Part shown: in pieces, positions 50,652 to 63,032 of the stretch
How the letters are laid out: each line of letters opens with the position of its first letter
How positions within the stretch are numbered: position 1 is the first letter of the stretch
From: Floccularia luteovirens
Lineage: Eukaryota; Basidiomycota; Agaricomycetes; Agaricales; Squamanitaceae
Length of the DNA stretch: 64,000 bases
Direction of reading: 5' to 3'
Assembly: GCA_009739215.1 (NCBI GenBank)
Contig: VSJF01000001.1
Location: 3,162,001-3,226,000 of the forward strand
Notes under the pieces: generated by a model
What the model saw: only the letters and a program-made list of their open reading frames with translations
What the model was told of the DNA's origin: nothing
Database searches by the model: none
Position numbers and translations under genes: made by a program

Positions 50652-50733
50652 GATAAAGGGAAGGCGGTCCAGATGTCTCAATCACATCTCCCGGCGTTGG
50701 TATTCATCTCCTTATTAGATCCTTTCTCAAAAA

Positions 50734-53130
50734 ATGTCTTCCGCCATCATCGTTCCCTACGACCACAAGTCTACTGGTCAGGTCGCCCCTGGTGTCGATC
50801 CAGGAGCACTTTGGGCAACCACTCCCGTTGGGGACAAACCACCCGATGTCGGTACAGTTCGTACCTTCTTCAACACACCGACTACGAAGGTTACCTCTGT
50901 TACCTCGCTTGGGGATAAATTTGAATCCAAGAAGGGTAATGCGAAACGCGAAATCGTTAGGAAGTCTATCGGAAGTGCAGTCAAGGTGCTCAAGGGCCTC
51001 GATGGTGTCAAGGAGGTTGTAATCGATGCATCAATCGATCCTCATGCTGCTGGTAATATGTCATGGTTCCCAACACGGACCTAACTCATCAATATTTTTT
51101 CACTTTTACAAAAAGCTGTTTCCGCGAATCTGGCTCTGTACAAATTTTCGTTGAAAACTAAACCTCCGTCTCCTTTCAACCCGAACCTGAAGGAGCCCAT
51201 TCCACCTGCATTGACGATTACTCCGTTACAACCCTCGAAGGAGTGGGAAAGAGGCGTTGTGTATTCTGAATCACAGAATTTTGCTCGTACTGTAAGCTTA
51301 TACACATTTCTCACGTCCGTGAGAGTTATTAATAGAAATCGCAGTTAATGGAACTACCGGCTAACATTATAACCCCAACCGTATGCTGCTTAACTTCTTT
51401 CCTTATACGATGTCGATGACGTCAATGTCAATTACTTGTATTTAGGCCTTTACCGAACGTGTAAAGAAGGCATTCGAAGGCATTCCAAATGTGGAGATAA
51501 TCGTACACGATGCAGGTAAAATATTTCATCCTCATTCTAGGATTTGAACTGAACATCTTAATTAGCTTGGGCTGCTGAGAAAAACATGGTGATTTGACAT
51601 ATACTCCCAGCGTATCATGAGTACTGATTATTTGGCAGAACACATTCCTTTCCGTTACCCATGGCACATCGGAGCCTGCCAAATTCCTTGAAATGTATAT
51701 TCACTGGCTCTTCATCTAAGTCTTGATGCATTTTGATGACTGACTCTTTTCATCTAGTCACTACAAAGGTGCTGCAAACAAGAATGATCAACCCTTAGGA
51801 TTTGTCGGAAAGGGTATCACCTTTGATTCTGGAGGAATTAGCTTGAAGCCTAGTGCAGTAAGATATATTATTCCAAAAGCCAAATTCCTTGAGCTCTAAA
51901 CGTTTTTAATCTGTCAGGGAATGAAACTCATGCGGGGAGATATGGGTGAATTTCTAACACGTCTCTTGTAGCTTTGATGTAGCAAAACTGACTGATACTA
52001 CTTTTAGGTGGTGCAGCGACTGTCGTTTCTGCTGCTTTGGCAATTGCCAAACTGAGCCTTCCGTAACTTCTTTTTGGTTTGTAAAATCCAACTAGTTGGC
52101 TTACATAGGATATACTAGGATCAATCTTGTTGTCGCAACTCCGTTGACGGAGAATATGCCTGGTCCGAGTGCCACCAAACCTGGTGATATGTAAGTCATA
52201 AAATGTATTATTTGTTCAACAATATCTCAACTATATCACTAGTATTTATGCCATGAATGGAAAGACCGTTGAAGTGGACAACACTGATGCTGAGGGCCGA
52301 TTGGTTTTGGCAGGTATGTTACGAAACAAGACTTTTCGTATGTTTTAACTGATAATTCGGTACAGATGCTATCTACTACGTCGCTACTGAGTATAAACCC
52401 CATACACTGATCGATGTGGCCACATTAACTGGGTAACCAATTAGTCTTCTTAACTGTTTTCTCACAATAACTCACCTTCATTTCTAGTGCCATGATGAGA
52501 GCAGTGGGCGAGGTCTATTCTGGTGTATTCAGTGTCAGTGTTTACTATCAACTTACTGTAGTTGCACTCTTATCTAATTTATTTCCGCGATAAAGACCTC
52601 AGACGAGCTCTGGGAACAACTTCGTCAATCTGGAGAAATCGAATATGACCGTTTCTGGCGCATGCCACTTGACGAAGATTATGGCCCACAGATATATTCT
52701 TCCAATGCTGACCTCCAGAATGTGAGTAATACACTCAACCAGTTGTTTTTCCGCTACTGATCGAAAATATCTTCGTTAAGACTGGAGGAGGGCCTGATAA
52801 TGCGGGTGGTTCCACTGCAGCGATGTTTTTGAAAGCATTTGCAGAGGGGGTTGAGTCGGAAGATGGCCAAGAACCTCAATTGAAATGGGCCCATATTGAT
52901 ATTGCTGGAGCAATGGAGGTAAGAATTTTGTCACCCTTCGGCATGATTTAACTTTTGTTCATGTGTTTCATTTCAATTTTTTAGGCTACTAGTCCTGGTC
53001 CATATCAAGAATCCGGAATGACAGGTCGTCCTGTTCGGTGAGCATTAGTAATTGACAGATGTTGAGATAATTTTAAAGTTTTTTCTACAGTGCCCTCATC
53101 GAGTACGTTCGCCGCCTGACGGGAGCTTGA
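50734..53130 (+). CDS. M17 leucine aminopeptidase, copy 2, intact, no presequence
   Basis: Starts [20 protein letters not shown]. The spliced protein carries all M17 metal and catalytic residues: [52 protein letters not shown], and the [19 protein letters not shown] segment that is shortened in copy 1. It ends [12 protein letters not shown]. All exon joins checked keep frame. Upstream, the position of copy 1's presequence ATG is AAG (50661-50663) and a TAG stands in frame at 50716, so only the inner start is available and the product should be cytosolic. One notable change is [10 protein letters not shown] for GAMMIAVGEV. This is probably the working copy if the frameshift in copy 1 is real. 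Confidence 0.9.
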
Positions 53131-53283
53131 AGGATGATTTAGTTTGGTTGAACTGTGGAGAATCTAAGGAATGGAATGAATGTGTACAACAAGAAAAAGC
53201 TTTTTTGCAATGCAAATGCTTTGTGGTATGGACGAATAAGTAGTTTCAATTAGTAAGGCGAATACTTCTGACCGAGGTAAACT

Positions 53284-53547
53284 AGAAAAGCAATGTGTAA
53301 TTCCCCGTGAACCGGGATATTACAATATGGTTGTTTTACCATTGTCATTCGCTTCAAAAGATATATATCCCGAGCATCATCGGCCGCTTTAACTTTTTTT
53401 TTGTTTTACCCGGAGCAGATGCTGATGAATTCTTTGACCAAGTATTCATTCAATGTTAGTATATATAACTGACCTCCAGTAGAAAGCATTACAACTCGAA
53501 AAAACACCCTCCTTGCCATTTGCCTAATATTGCCCATCCACCATATT
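53284..53547. promoter_or_regulatory. SDR promoter
   Basis: Contains TATATATAAC-type sequence near 53460, about 85 bp before the ATG at 53548. Confidence 0.4.
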
Positions 53548-54592
53548 ATGCCTCGTTACAATTGGTTAATCACCGGATGCAGCTCTGGTATTGGTCTAGC
53601 TCTTGTTCAAACATTGGTATGTAACCGTATCCTATGTCATCTTTTGCTAATCTCACAAATACCCCTACCCTTTCCAAATACTGTTACTGATTTATTCTCT
53701 TATAGCTCAAGAATGAAGAGAATTTCGTTATAGCAAGTGCACGTAACCCAGCCAAATCAGGGGCTTTACAAGTGCTAAAGGAGACGTACCCACCAAGTCG
53801 ATTGGCGATTATTACGTTGGACGTTGCTGATAAAGGGAGCGTTACGAAAGCTGTGGAGGATGTAGCAGCTCTCTTATCATCTACGGCTGGAGGACTTGAT
53901 TACTTGGTCAATAATGCTGGAACAAATCAACAGCCACTAACCACTTTCGAGGATCTGTTAGTTCACTGCGTTGAATTACCTTTGTTGCATGTTGTTATAT
54001 ATACTCATTTTGTTCTTTCCTTGCCAGTGATTTGGATCTATTCCAAGAAGAGATCCTATTCAACACCGTATCCACCGTCTTCATCATCAAATCCTTCCTT
54101 CCACTTATTCGAAAATCAACTAAAAAGAAGATCGTCATGGTGTCTTCTATAATTGGGTCACTCACAATTGCACCGAGATGTTATAACCTAAGTAACTCGT
54201 ATGGGGTATCCAAAGCAGCTTTTAACATGTGAGGAACAACTTCTTATTCACACACCCGGACTTAGTGATAACAAATGAATCCTTGATATTTTTAGGATTG
54301 CTCGTAAATGGGGCGTTGTTCTTGCTTCAGAAGGAATAACAATCACTGTTCACCATCCAGGTAAATAAAAGGGACTCCACCCTCTTGATAGCAAAAACTA
54401 ACCCCATTATATCAAGGCTTTGTCCAGACAAAGATGGGCGACAGTATAAGCAGTTGGATGGCTAAACATTCTCCAGAGCGACAGTTAACTGCAGAGGAGG
54501 CAGTTGGTTGCTTGTTGAAAAACATAGATAGTGCAAGTTATGAAGCAGGGACCGTGTTTACGAACTATGATGGGAGCATCATCCCATGGTAG
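53548..54592 (+). CDS. short-chain dehydrogenase/reductase
   Basis: NAD(P)-dependent oxidoreductase with Rossmann fold. MPRYNWLITGCSSGIGLALV carries the TGxxxGIG cofactor motif. Further exons give LAIITLDVADKGSVTKAVED, the LDYLVNNAGTN strand, DLFQEEILFNTVSTVFIIKS, IVMVSSIIGSLTIAP (catalytic Ser region), NSYGVSKAAFNM (catalytic YxxxK), IARKWGVVLASEGITITVHHPG (the HPG motif) and FVQTKMGDSISSWMAKHSPE, ending VFTNYDGSIIPW. Four introns. All catalytic residues are present. Convergent with the Zn2Cys6 gene, stop codons 118 bp apart. Confidence 0.9.
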
Positions 54593-54710
54593 AGATAATT
54601 TTAACGCAAATTTCTTAAGGAGGAATACAACTCTGATATCAATTTAAAAAGTCATATCACAATGTTAGAATACAATATGAGGGAAACAAACATAAGAGGG
54701 AGGTTACAAA

Positions 54711-57700
54711 CTAAAATCCAAGCTGTTCCATAAATCCATGCCAAGTAGAGTCCAAAACAGGAGGGTTTACAACTTCTTCAAATTGTTGTTGCTGTGCTGA
54801 TTCAAATCGTGGATCGGAAGTTCCCTTTTGAGTGAGATGTTGTGATGATGAGAATGGTGACTGGTAGAACTCGGGTGGTGGATAGAATGAATTATCTGGT
54901 ATGGTTGGAATATCATTGAAATTGTAGATGTATTCAGTGGGTTCTCCAACAAGGTAGCTCTTTATATCTTTTACAATCGTAGGATGGAAACTCTCCAAGT
55001 CCACGTGTATCGACATTTCAATATCATCTGGGATATTCATAGAATGTGACGATGGCGAAATGTTACGACGGGAAGTCCCTTCAGGGACTACTTGTGAGAT
55101 GAGGTGGGTCTTCCCACTAAGCCTATCAAGCTCAGCTGGCGTAATCAAAGTTTCGCCATTCTGTGGTTGACCAAGTGCCTCGCGTGCTTTCCCGCGAAGG
55201 CTCTTTAGAGAAACCTATTGCCCAAACAAAAATTAGATGAGAATTATCTTATAAATATGGTTATTAACTCACCAACATTCTCCCAGCAGATATGCTAATG
55301 CGAGAAGCATCAGAAAATAGTCGGGTGAGCAGTTCAAGTTCTGCTAATGCAGACTTAGCTAGCTGACATGTGGGAGCCTTGGTGACCAGCAAACACATCA
55401 CGATCTGAGGAAATCGAGTATGAGCCTCCGGTGTATTTCATATATAATATGAAGGCATGTACATACAGCTGCAGATAGGCCTTGAGACCATGCTAGACTG
55501 ATTCTAGAAATGGTCTCTGGAGCGCCCGAAAATACCAAAGTTAAGGCTCGGCCGATCCTCCAGGCAGAACGGTAGATAGCAATAACTGATGGGAAATATC
55601 GATGTTTATTTAAGTCAGAGTGTGAATCATGAAGTGCCTGTGCAAAATATGCGCGGTGCAAATTTAGCAGGACTAAATCAACCGTCCAAGTTTACCATTA
55701 GAAAAAAGTGTTTTGATGGTTACAGAAAGAGTTAGTGATACCTGATTCTTTGGCAGATAGCACTTGCCACCGCAGCATTGCCAGGAGTTGTGTAGGCTTT
55801 TCTGCTTTTTCGTTGTAAACTTCTCTCCACGGCTCCGGAACAGGAAAGTCGCGGGTTTCTTTGTCAATTTTCATTATGATGTCATAATCTGGTTGATTTG
55901 GCCCAAATGCAATCGACATAATTGAGTTTAGAAAGAATGAGAAACTTGTAACCCAAATATTGTCTTTGGCGTCCCGTAAAATAGATTTCAAGAAATGAGA
56001 AAGCGAGCTCCTCACAATTTGGGATACATTGGTTCTCTTGGGTTAACTTGCTAAATTCGTCCGGAAGAGCACCGTCAGTATATGCTAGACAGATGCTTGG
56101 AGGTCTTCCAAAGCAGAAACTCTGTTAAACACAGATCAGTTATATTGAAATTTTCATATGAGTTCACTCACCGTCCAAGTGTCCGCAACAAACATTTGCC
56201 AGAATATACAACTGCGTCGACCAAAATCACTTGGAGACAATTTCCACCGGCTGCTACTCATATCTGTATACCATTAGGGGCTTAGTCTAGTTTGAACGGT
56301 GACTTTTCTGCTCACGTAATCCAATCTGCCCAAGCAGGTAGGAAGAAATAAAAGTGAGATTGTATATGAAAATGGGAAATAGAAAAAAAAAACAGGCATA
56401 CGCTATGTCCAAGTCGTACAGCATAACCAATGTACATCCACCCTGATTCCTCTTCGCGTGATTCCCAGTCGATGATTTCCAGAAATTGGGCCATGTGTAT
56501 CTATAAAAGACGTTTAGAGGCAATACAAAGTTGAATTGATATCTAGCATTACGAGAGTTTGTATTGCATGTAAGGTAGTCTTGCGAGCTGGTGGTATAAG
56601 TTCTAGAGAGATTTTAGCTAAAGAGTAATATTTCTGAGCTTCGGCAGAGTGTGGTTCCTTCTTCACGTCAAGAAGAACAGCCAAAGCGAATACCATAAAC
56701 ATTAGCGACAAGGAATGGTAATCTCTCATAGTATCTTGAAATGTGTTGTTACTGGGTTGAAAACTGTAAGTAGGAAATGAAAAAATGGAGAGCGAGCCAC
56801 GCACCGAGTCTGGTAGACGTTGTGAAGGACATCATTTAGAATAGGTCGAGTCACCGGGGCGTATCTGTAGAATGTGACGTTCAACAATGTAAGGGATGAA
56901 CGTAATACACTTACATGTACTCTCCATGTTCCATGTATAAGTCGCATAATACAGCGGCTTCTGATGAAGTAGGGAGGGAATTGTATAGCTCTTGCCCAAG
57001 CGTTGGGTGCATATCTGAAAGGCCTCTGTATGTGTGGGCGGCAAAATCCCTTGGTCGTTCAGACGTCACTTCTGCAAAATGATTTTCATGTTTCGTCGCC
57101 TATTGAATGAGTTACTTAGTTTCCACAGTTGAGCCTTGCTAGTCGATTCGCTCACATGAATTAGGTACTTCATCATCAACAATGAGAAAAATAAGTCGGG
57201 TATATCGACATGACATGACATACCTCTGAACGCGCAGTTTTACCAAAGAAATGCGATCCACCGTCTTGCCCAATGGTCAAAGTACCTAACCAGTTATATA
57301 AATGATTACATACTTTATTGGAAGCTCATAAAATAACAAACCAAATGCATCAATGGTACTGTCCTCCGTAGTTCCTTTTGTTGACATAGTGTCTGGTGGA
57401 AACTTTGACAAGTCTGTTCTGGTGGATGGCGGGGAATTCGAGGTAGAAGATATCGTTGTTTCTGACATTCCTTGAATATCCGTATGCAACAAAGAATGGG
57501 GCTGGTCGGAGGTTGGTGGGTGTGACGCTTTCAAGGCAGCTTCAAGTTCGACTATTCGAAAACGATACTGCTCTATTTGATCATGTAGCTCTTTAGTGTT
57601 TGCGAGGATCATTCGGTTTCCCTTTCCAGGTGTGAGTGAGCCTAACATCGAGTTATGAGTATCAAATACAAGAGTAGTAGCGGGCTTAGTACCATCCGGA

Positions 57701-57996
57701 CAGATTTGTGCACAACCACGGGAGACGCATTTTTCACAAGGAACCTATTAGGACCAGCGACAGTTGTGATAGTCACGTTTAGAGAGCGCCGAAGGGGACC
57801 ACGAGCGGAATACTTACCTTTCGATCACACTTGAGTTTGAGCCTCCTACATTCAGCACAAGAAGTTGGTCTACAAAATATGTTAAATAAATGCTGTAGAC
57901 ATATATATAGTGGTTTACGACTTACACTCTGCCTGGCTTTTTTCTGGGTCTCTTGAGTCTTCCGTTATCTAGTTGGTTTCCTTCACTAAATTCCAT
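54711..57996 (-). CDS. Zn(II)2Cys6 transcription factor with fungal-specific middle domain
   Basis: The start at 57996 gives MEFSEGNQLDNGRLKRPRKK. Exons 2-3 make the binuclear zinc cluster CAECRRLKLKC joined to DRKVPCEKCVSRGCAQIC (C-x2-C-x6-C-x5-C-x2-C-x8-C). A coiled-coil-like linker follows (ELHDQIEQYRFRIVELEAAL), then a Ser/Thr-rich region. Pieces of the PF04082-type domain come next: DMHPTLGQELYNSLP, VLCDLYMEHGEYMYAPVTRP, ARKTTLHAIQTLVML, EEESGWMYIGYAVRLGHS. The C-terminal tail is acidic and Gln-rich (SAQQQQFEEVVNPP) and ends HGFMEQLGF. About 14 small exons. Nuclear DNA-binding regulator; targets unknown. Its nearness to the SDR and the oxygenase array makes local regulation possible but unproven. 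Confidence 0.85.
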
Positions 57997-58337
57997 GACT
58001 ACGGGAGTTGGAAGTGAAGCTTGAAGAGGGATCTCGGTGCTTCAAGCTGCTTACTTTCCCGTGATCATGGATGATGTGGATCAAAGTGAGGCATCAGCCG
58101 AGCTGATGTAATCAAAAAGTACAAGATATCGGGCGCCTTGGGTGGAGTTGTGAGTACGTTGGAGTATCGCTTACAATCTTAATTAAACCTTCTATTTCAT
58201 TGTCAAGTAAAGTAATTCAATATTCAAATTCTTAATACTCCCTATTCGCTTGCACAATGATATGACGGGCTGCACTAAACCGCAAAGGAATAAAGGGGCA
58301 GTGGTGCTGAGAGGATGGCCCCCACCCCTCTGAAATC
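57997..58337. promoter_or_regulatory. divergent promoter, Zn2Cys6 / DUF2235
   Basis: 341 bp between two divergent starts. No clear TATA box. An imperfect inverted pair GAAGCTTGAAGAGG...GTGCTTCAAGC lies at about 58015-58048. Confidence 0.4.
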
Positions 58338-60591
58338 ATGTCTTTAGTGTCTCACAAAAGCGCTTCTACTAATGAAGACGAGAAGAAGTTGACTATTCTA
58401 CCGTCTGTTCCTGCTAAGAATCCTGATCCCTATAGGGATATTCCAAAGACAACTTCCCCTGGACGGCAATGGAGTGTGTCTGACACTGACTCCGACTCCA
58501 TTCACACAGCAGTTACCATACCGCCACATCATAATCGTCGGACACTAGTTTTATGTTTTGATGGGACCGGTGAGAATATCTCTGCTCTCTAGTTTAACAT
58601 TTGGCTGACAGTACTTGCATGCCCTAGGAGATCAATTCGATGATGATGTCAGTTTATTATCCACAAATTGTTTCAAAAGTGTATCTGACTAACAGGCTGA
58701 TCCATATCGAATAGAACTCTAATGTTGTCAATTTGTTCTCCATGTTGAAGAAAGATGACGCTAAACAGCAACTTGTGTATTACCAGGTTCTGAATCTCTT
58801 TTTTCTGCAGAATTCAAAGCTGATTTGTGCTAACTTATATAGGCTGGTATAGGGACATATACCGTTCCTCAGATTGCCAGGCCGATGATGGCGAAATTTA
58901 ATAAAGCACTTGACAGTATGGTTGGGGTGCATCTCAACGCCCATGTAATGAGTACGTGAGTTTACGTTGGTTTGTGCAATCTCTCTCATAAAAACGTCAT
59001 AGGTGGCTATGAATTTCTCATGCAGAATTGTAATATTTCTTCCTTACATATCACTTGATTTAAACTATCTTACTTTCGGCGCTTAGATGAAGCAGGTGAT
59101 AAAATTATTCTCTTTGGTAAGTATCGCTATCTTAAACTTCAGCTCGAATATTGGGCTGATGGTGATTTGAAGGATTCTCAAGGGGTGCATGTAAGTAGTG
59201 TATCGCTTCACACTTCTACCCCTCTCATTCTGATTCGTTGGATAATAGATACTGCTAGAGCGCTTGCTGGAATGTGAGTTATTCTACTTATTGTTAAACC
59301 GTTGTCGTAAGAGTGTTCTTCGTTATTAGGGTACACAAGGTCGGTTTAAAGCATATTCCCCGGGAGTCGAACCTGACGGGTATCTCGTACCTGATTAGGT
59401 CGGACTTTTACCCAAGTATAATCACCAGCAAGTACCTTTTGCATACAAGATGTATTCCCGTGAAGACGAAACTGGCTGGCGTCAGAGCTCAGCATTCAAG
59501 AAAGCTTTCTCTATTGACGTAGATATCGAAATGATTGGAGTTTGGTAAGATTATTTCTACCTCTCGCAGCAGGCAATCTCTGTATATAGCAATATTCAGG
59601 GATACTGTCGGGTCTGTTGGTGTAATACCCAAAAGACTCCCATTCACAACTTTGAACACTCATGTCAAACACTTCCGACATGCCCTTGCCCTGGATGAAC
59701 ACCGTGTTCGTTTCAAGCCCAACTTCTTCAACCGACCAACTGCAGAAGAAATTAGACTTGGACTCGAATGGGGTGAGATGAAGAAAATTCGAGAAAAACC
59801 TCATCACAAAAAGACATTGCGGGAATTGGAGGTTCAATATTCGCCAGGAGGTATTCACCTAACTGATGTAAAAGAAGTCTGGTTTGCTGGCTGTCATTGT
59901 GGTATGGAAACTTCTGCTTTTTCATCCGAAGGTCCGGCGAGCTAAGAATAAACTACTGTGTAGACGTTGGTGGCGGCGCCGTTGAGAACGAGTTGCGTAA
60001 TAATCTAGCTCGCATATCATTAAGATGGATGATTCGCCAATGTTTTATCCTCAAGACAGGCATTCTGTTCTACAAAGATTCTTTTAAGCAAGTTGGACTT
60101 GATCCAGATACGCTTTATCCTATCGTCAAAACCAGGCCACCTGCAGTAAAGACATTCTCCCGAGCTCCTCCCCCATTAAAGAGGCCTTTCGTTGCAGGGA
60201 TGAACCGTTCTCTCCCAGAAGGTGATGAATTTGTCAATGAAGAAGAAGAAGATTTGGCCGATGCGTTAAGTGAAACCAAGGACATGTTAAAGGAGTCGAA
60301 AATGTGGTGGATCCTAGAATACATTCCCCAGCAAATCAGATTCCAAACAGATAGCGATTCATGGGTCAGGAAACTATCGTAAGTCTATTTAACAAACATA
60401 TACTGACTTTTGTTTACTATATTATAATATTTCTTAGCATTAACCGCGGTCGTGGTCGTGTTATTCCAAAACAGAAAGCAGAAGGCGTGAAAATTCACAG
60501 GACTGTCAAGTTGCGCCAAGAATTAATGGGAGAGAAGTATACCCCCAAGGCACAGTTCATACCTGATGTTCAACTCGAACTGATTGATTGA
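58338..60591 (+). CDS. DUF2235 (T6SS-Tle1-like) alpha/beta-hydrolase fold protein
   Basis: Multi-exon gene; the polar N-terminus MSLVSHKSASTNEDEKKLTI precedes the domain. Domain motifs in order: RRTLVLCFDGTG joined to DQFDDD and NSNVVNLFSMLKKDD, AGIGTYTVPQ, GGYEFLMQNYEAGDKIILFG, the nucleophile motif GFSRGAYTARALAGM, the acid region DTVGSVGVIPKRLPF, and AGCHCDVGGGAVENELR (catalytic His in the AGxHxDVGG signature). The C-terminus ends FIPDVQLELID. GxSxG, Asp and His are all present, so it is likely an active esterase or lipase-like enzyme. The substrate is not known for the fungal members. The domain is shared with bacterial phospholipase effectors, but this protein has no signal peptide and looks intracellular. 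Confidence 0.88.
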
Positions 60592-61417
60592 TTGGATGAT
60601 GGGTTGATGAATGGAAGAAGGAAGTCACCAAGTTCTTTTTCTGCTGATTGTTTCATTTAATGAATGTATTAGTAGCGAAATAATCAATTTGTGTTACCAT
60701 GTACATGATACTGTAGTACTACTCATGTATGTAGGTTATTCCACATAGTTCAAGTATCTCTCCCAGAAGTTACGCCCGTTTACCTATGTCAACAATAAGT
60801 CAATATCAAAAAATTTAAAGAACTGAGAAATGTACTACGTCATAAAAATCTTTCCGCCAAGACAACCTCAAGTTGATGTTTGATAGTGACCCGAGTTGTT
60901 GCACTGAGCTTGACTCTTCCCTTTCGTAGTTGGGGTGAATATTCATATACATAGGTTGTATCTGCCTTGGTCTAGCCAGCTAAAGCATCAGTGAGCTACA
61001 TAATACTGAGCGAGAAGACGCGTACTAAGTGCATGATATCACGGTCATCCTGCATGTATTGAACCTATGAGTTATTATTGGTACACTTTATATTGGAATA
61101 CATAGGACTTGTCTGATTGAAGCGAGACGACCTCTTGGAGTTGGTTAGGTCGCTCAGGTAAACAAGATGTTTCGAATGCAAACAGTTCAATGTCAAACAT
61201 AAGAACGTTAACTCCTCGTAGTAACTTCTTCCTCAACATTTAATCGTTTGAAGTTCTTGTCCCTTAGTTTCATGCCCTTACCCCGCAACTATGATACAGG
61301 GGAATCAGAATCAGCAACTCAATCACTCTCTGATATAAATTATAGACAACCTCATTGTCACATCTTCACTTCCAGCTGGTCTGAAAGCCCACCCCATTTT
61401 TGCCATTCTTGCTCAGT
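60592..61417. other. intergenic; promoter of secreted gene 1
   Basis: TATAAAT at 61334-61340 lies 84 bp before the ATG at 61418, the same spacing as in secreted gene 2. Nothing else recognised. Confidence 0.5.
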
Positions 61418-62144
61418 ATGATGAAATCAGTCTTCGCTTATATTATCTTCTTTGGAATAACGATGCTGGTCGTCATAGGGTCTGCTATCCCCACCGATCT
61501 CTCGAAGGACCTTGTGCCAAGGTCCAACATCATCAGTGATGTTGATGTCATAGATATTGTAAGCCCGAGAGCCTCAAGCCATTGGGAAAGTTATAAAGAA
61601 AATTGCTGATCTGATTGGGGACATCGTGTCAGGTATCAAAAAGGAAATTGCAGAAGACAAACTAGTGAGTAATTGTAAAAGTTCTGACAACTTTGTATGT
61701 AACTGCTAACGCTTTGATTTATTCAGAAACGTGAAGCTTTTACCCAGAGTGTCGTGGATCGTGGTTGTGCACAAAAACCACAGTTTAATTGGATCATCTG
61801 CCATGTGAAACATAAGACACATTTTGACGGCAAGCGGGGGGTTGATTGGGATCACAGCCATCAGGAGCTAGATGTGAAGTTCGGTGGAACGATTGGGTGC
61901 GCCAATCTTTTATTTGTATAAAAACCAGGAAATGACGGTACTCCAGTTACGAGATATACTGGCTCAGGTCCGGAAAATTTGCCAGGAAGGGAGATGGTGG
62001 ATACATGAACGTGAGTATAAACAAAAACATGAAATGTATGTATATTTTTAACTTGTTTGTCTATCACAGTGGGCAATGTGTGGAAACTTCAAAAGGTCTG
62101 GAAAACAGGGCAAAGTCGTTACTTTCACCAAGCGAAAAAAATGA
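61418..62144 (+). pseudogene. small secreted protein, tandem copy 1, frameshifted
   Basis: Signal peptide MMKSVFAYIIFFGITMLVV, then IPTDLSKDLVPRS. Against copy 2 there is one extra T near 61560 (ATTGTAAGCC for ATTGAAGCC), which puts the rest of exon 1 out of frame. After it the sequence is again copy-like: KREAFTQSVVDRGCAQKPQF, NWIICHVKHKTHFDGKRGVD, DVKFGGTIG, the WAMCGNF exon, ending TFTKRKK. Splice sites are all present. It is either a recent pseudogene or a one-base sequence error. Confidence 0.7.
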
Positions 62145-63032
62145 ACAAAGTGCTATAACATCGAAGACAGATCGATGAGTGGTTGTTTAGCACTGGTAGA
62201 AGTAATATAGTACTCGAAGGAGATTTCTTCAGTGCAGATTTCTTGATGGAAGCATATTTCGGAGTCTGCATTAGTAGAAGATTACTATGTAAACTGCCTT
62301 TTTCGATTTGTTCAAACATCTACTATCTCTATTCCCTCGGGTAATCGGTGTGCTTTCATTAAGATTTAGGTGAACAGAATACAGGTGAATTTTTTATATG
62401 TACTTTTGGGAAGAGTCCCACCTGAGGAGCTTGAATCACTGGGTTTGGGTCCGAGTTAGTTTTCTGCCGGCAGCTCTTAAGTATTGTCAGATATAAAGCA
62501 GCGGAATCTGAAAAACTTTACATGAGACTGACTGCAAAAGTCGTCACCATGATCTTAAATTTTCAATGACGACCAGCTTAGTCTCTTGGAATGTACTTAC
62601 ATGCGGATAGGACAAACTCAATGTGGCGAAACCAAAAGGTGAAAGCCGATTTCGTACCCAAACACAAACAGTGGACTCGGCCCGAAACAAGTTCGAATTA
62701 AACACGGCCTCTCGAATACAGGCCCGTAATCTCGTAATGCAGGCTACGAAATCCTAAGTAATCAGACGCAGCGGCAACTGTGACGACTATACGGTGTGGG
62801 TCAGTGATACCTTGGTGGTGTTTCAAAAGGAGCTACTCGTTTTGAGCTGCCCTTGTCGCTCAGTTTCATGGTCACAGCAATTATGATACAAGGGACGTCC
62901 ATTCCAACCCCCGTGTTACTGTATCCCATTAGCCGCCGGTGCAAACGGTATAAATCATGGACAACCCCACTAGCAAACCTTCACTTCCAGCTGGTCTGAA
63001 AGCACACTTCATTTTCTCCATTCTTGCCCATT
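62145..63032. other. intergenic; promoter of secreted gene 2
   Basis: TATAAAT at 62949-62955, 84 bp before the ATG. The last about 150 bp resemble the region before copy 1. The rest shows no gene. Confidence 0.5.

Larger units (their letters stand above)
48520..53283 (+). repeat. tandem duplication, unit 2
   Basis: Oxygenase 3 tail, MAU2 remnant and aminopeptidase 2. It ends at GAGGTAAAC, matching the end of unit 1. It is shorter than unit 1 because of two deletions in MAU2 and longer by one 500-bp insertion. Confidence 0.85.

Noticed and set aside
58338..60591. DUF2235 gene as a recent bacterial effector transfer
   Set aside because: It has many ordinary fungal introns and codon use like its neighbours; the family is widespread in fungi.
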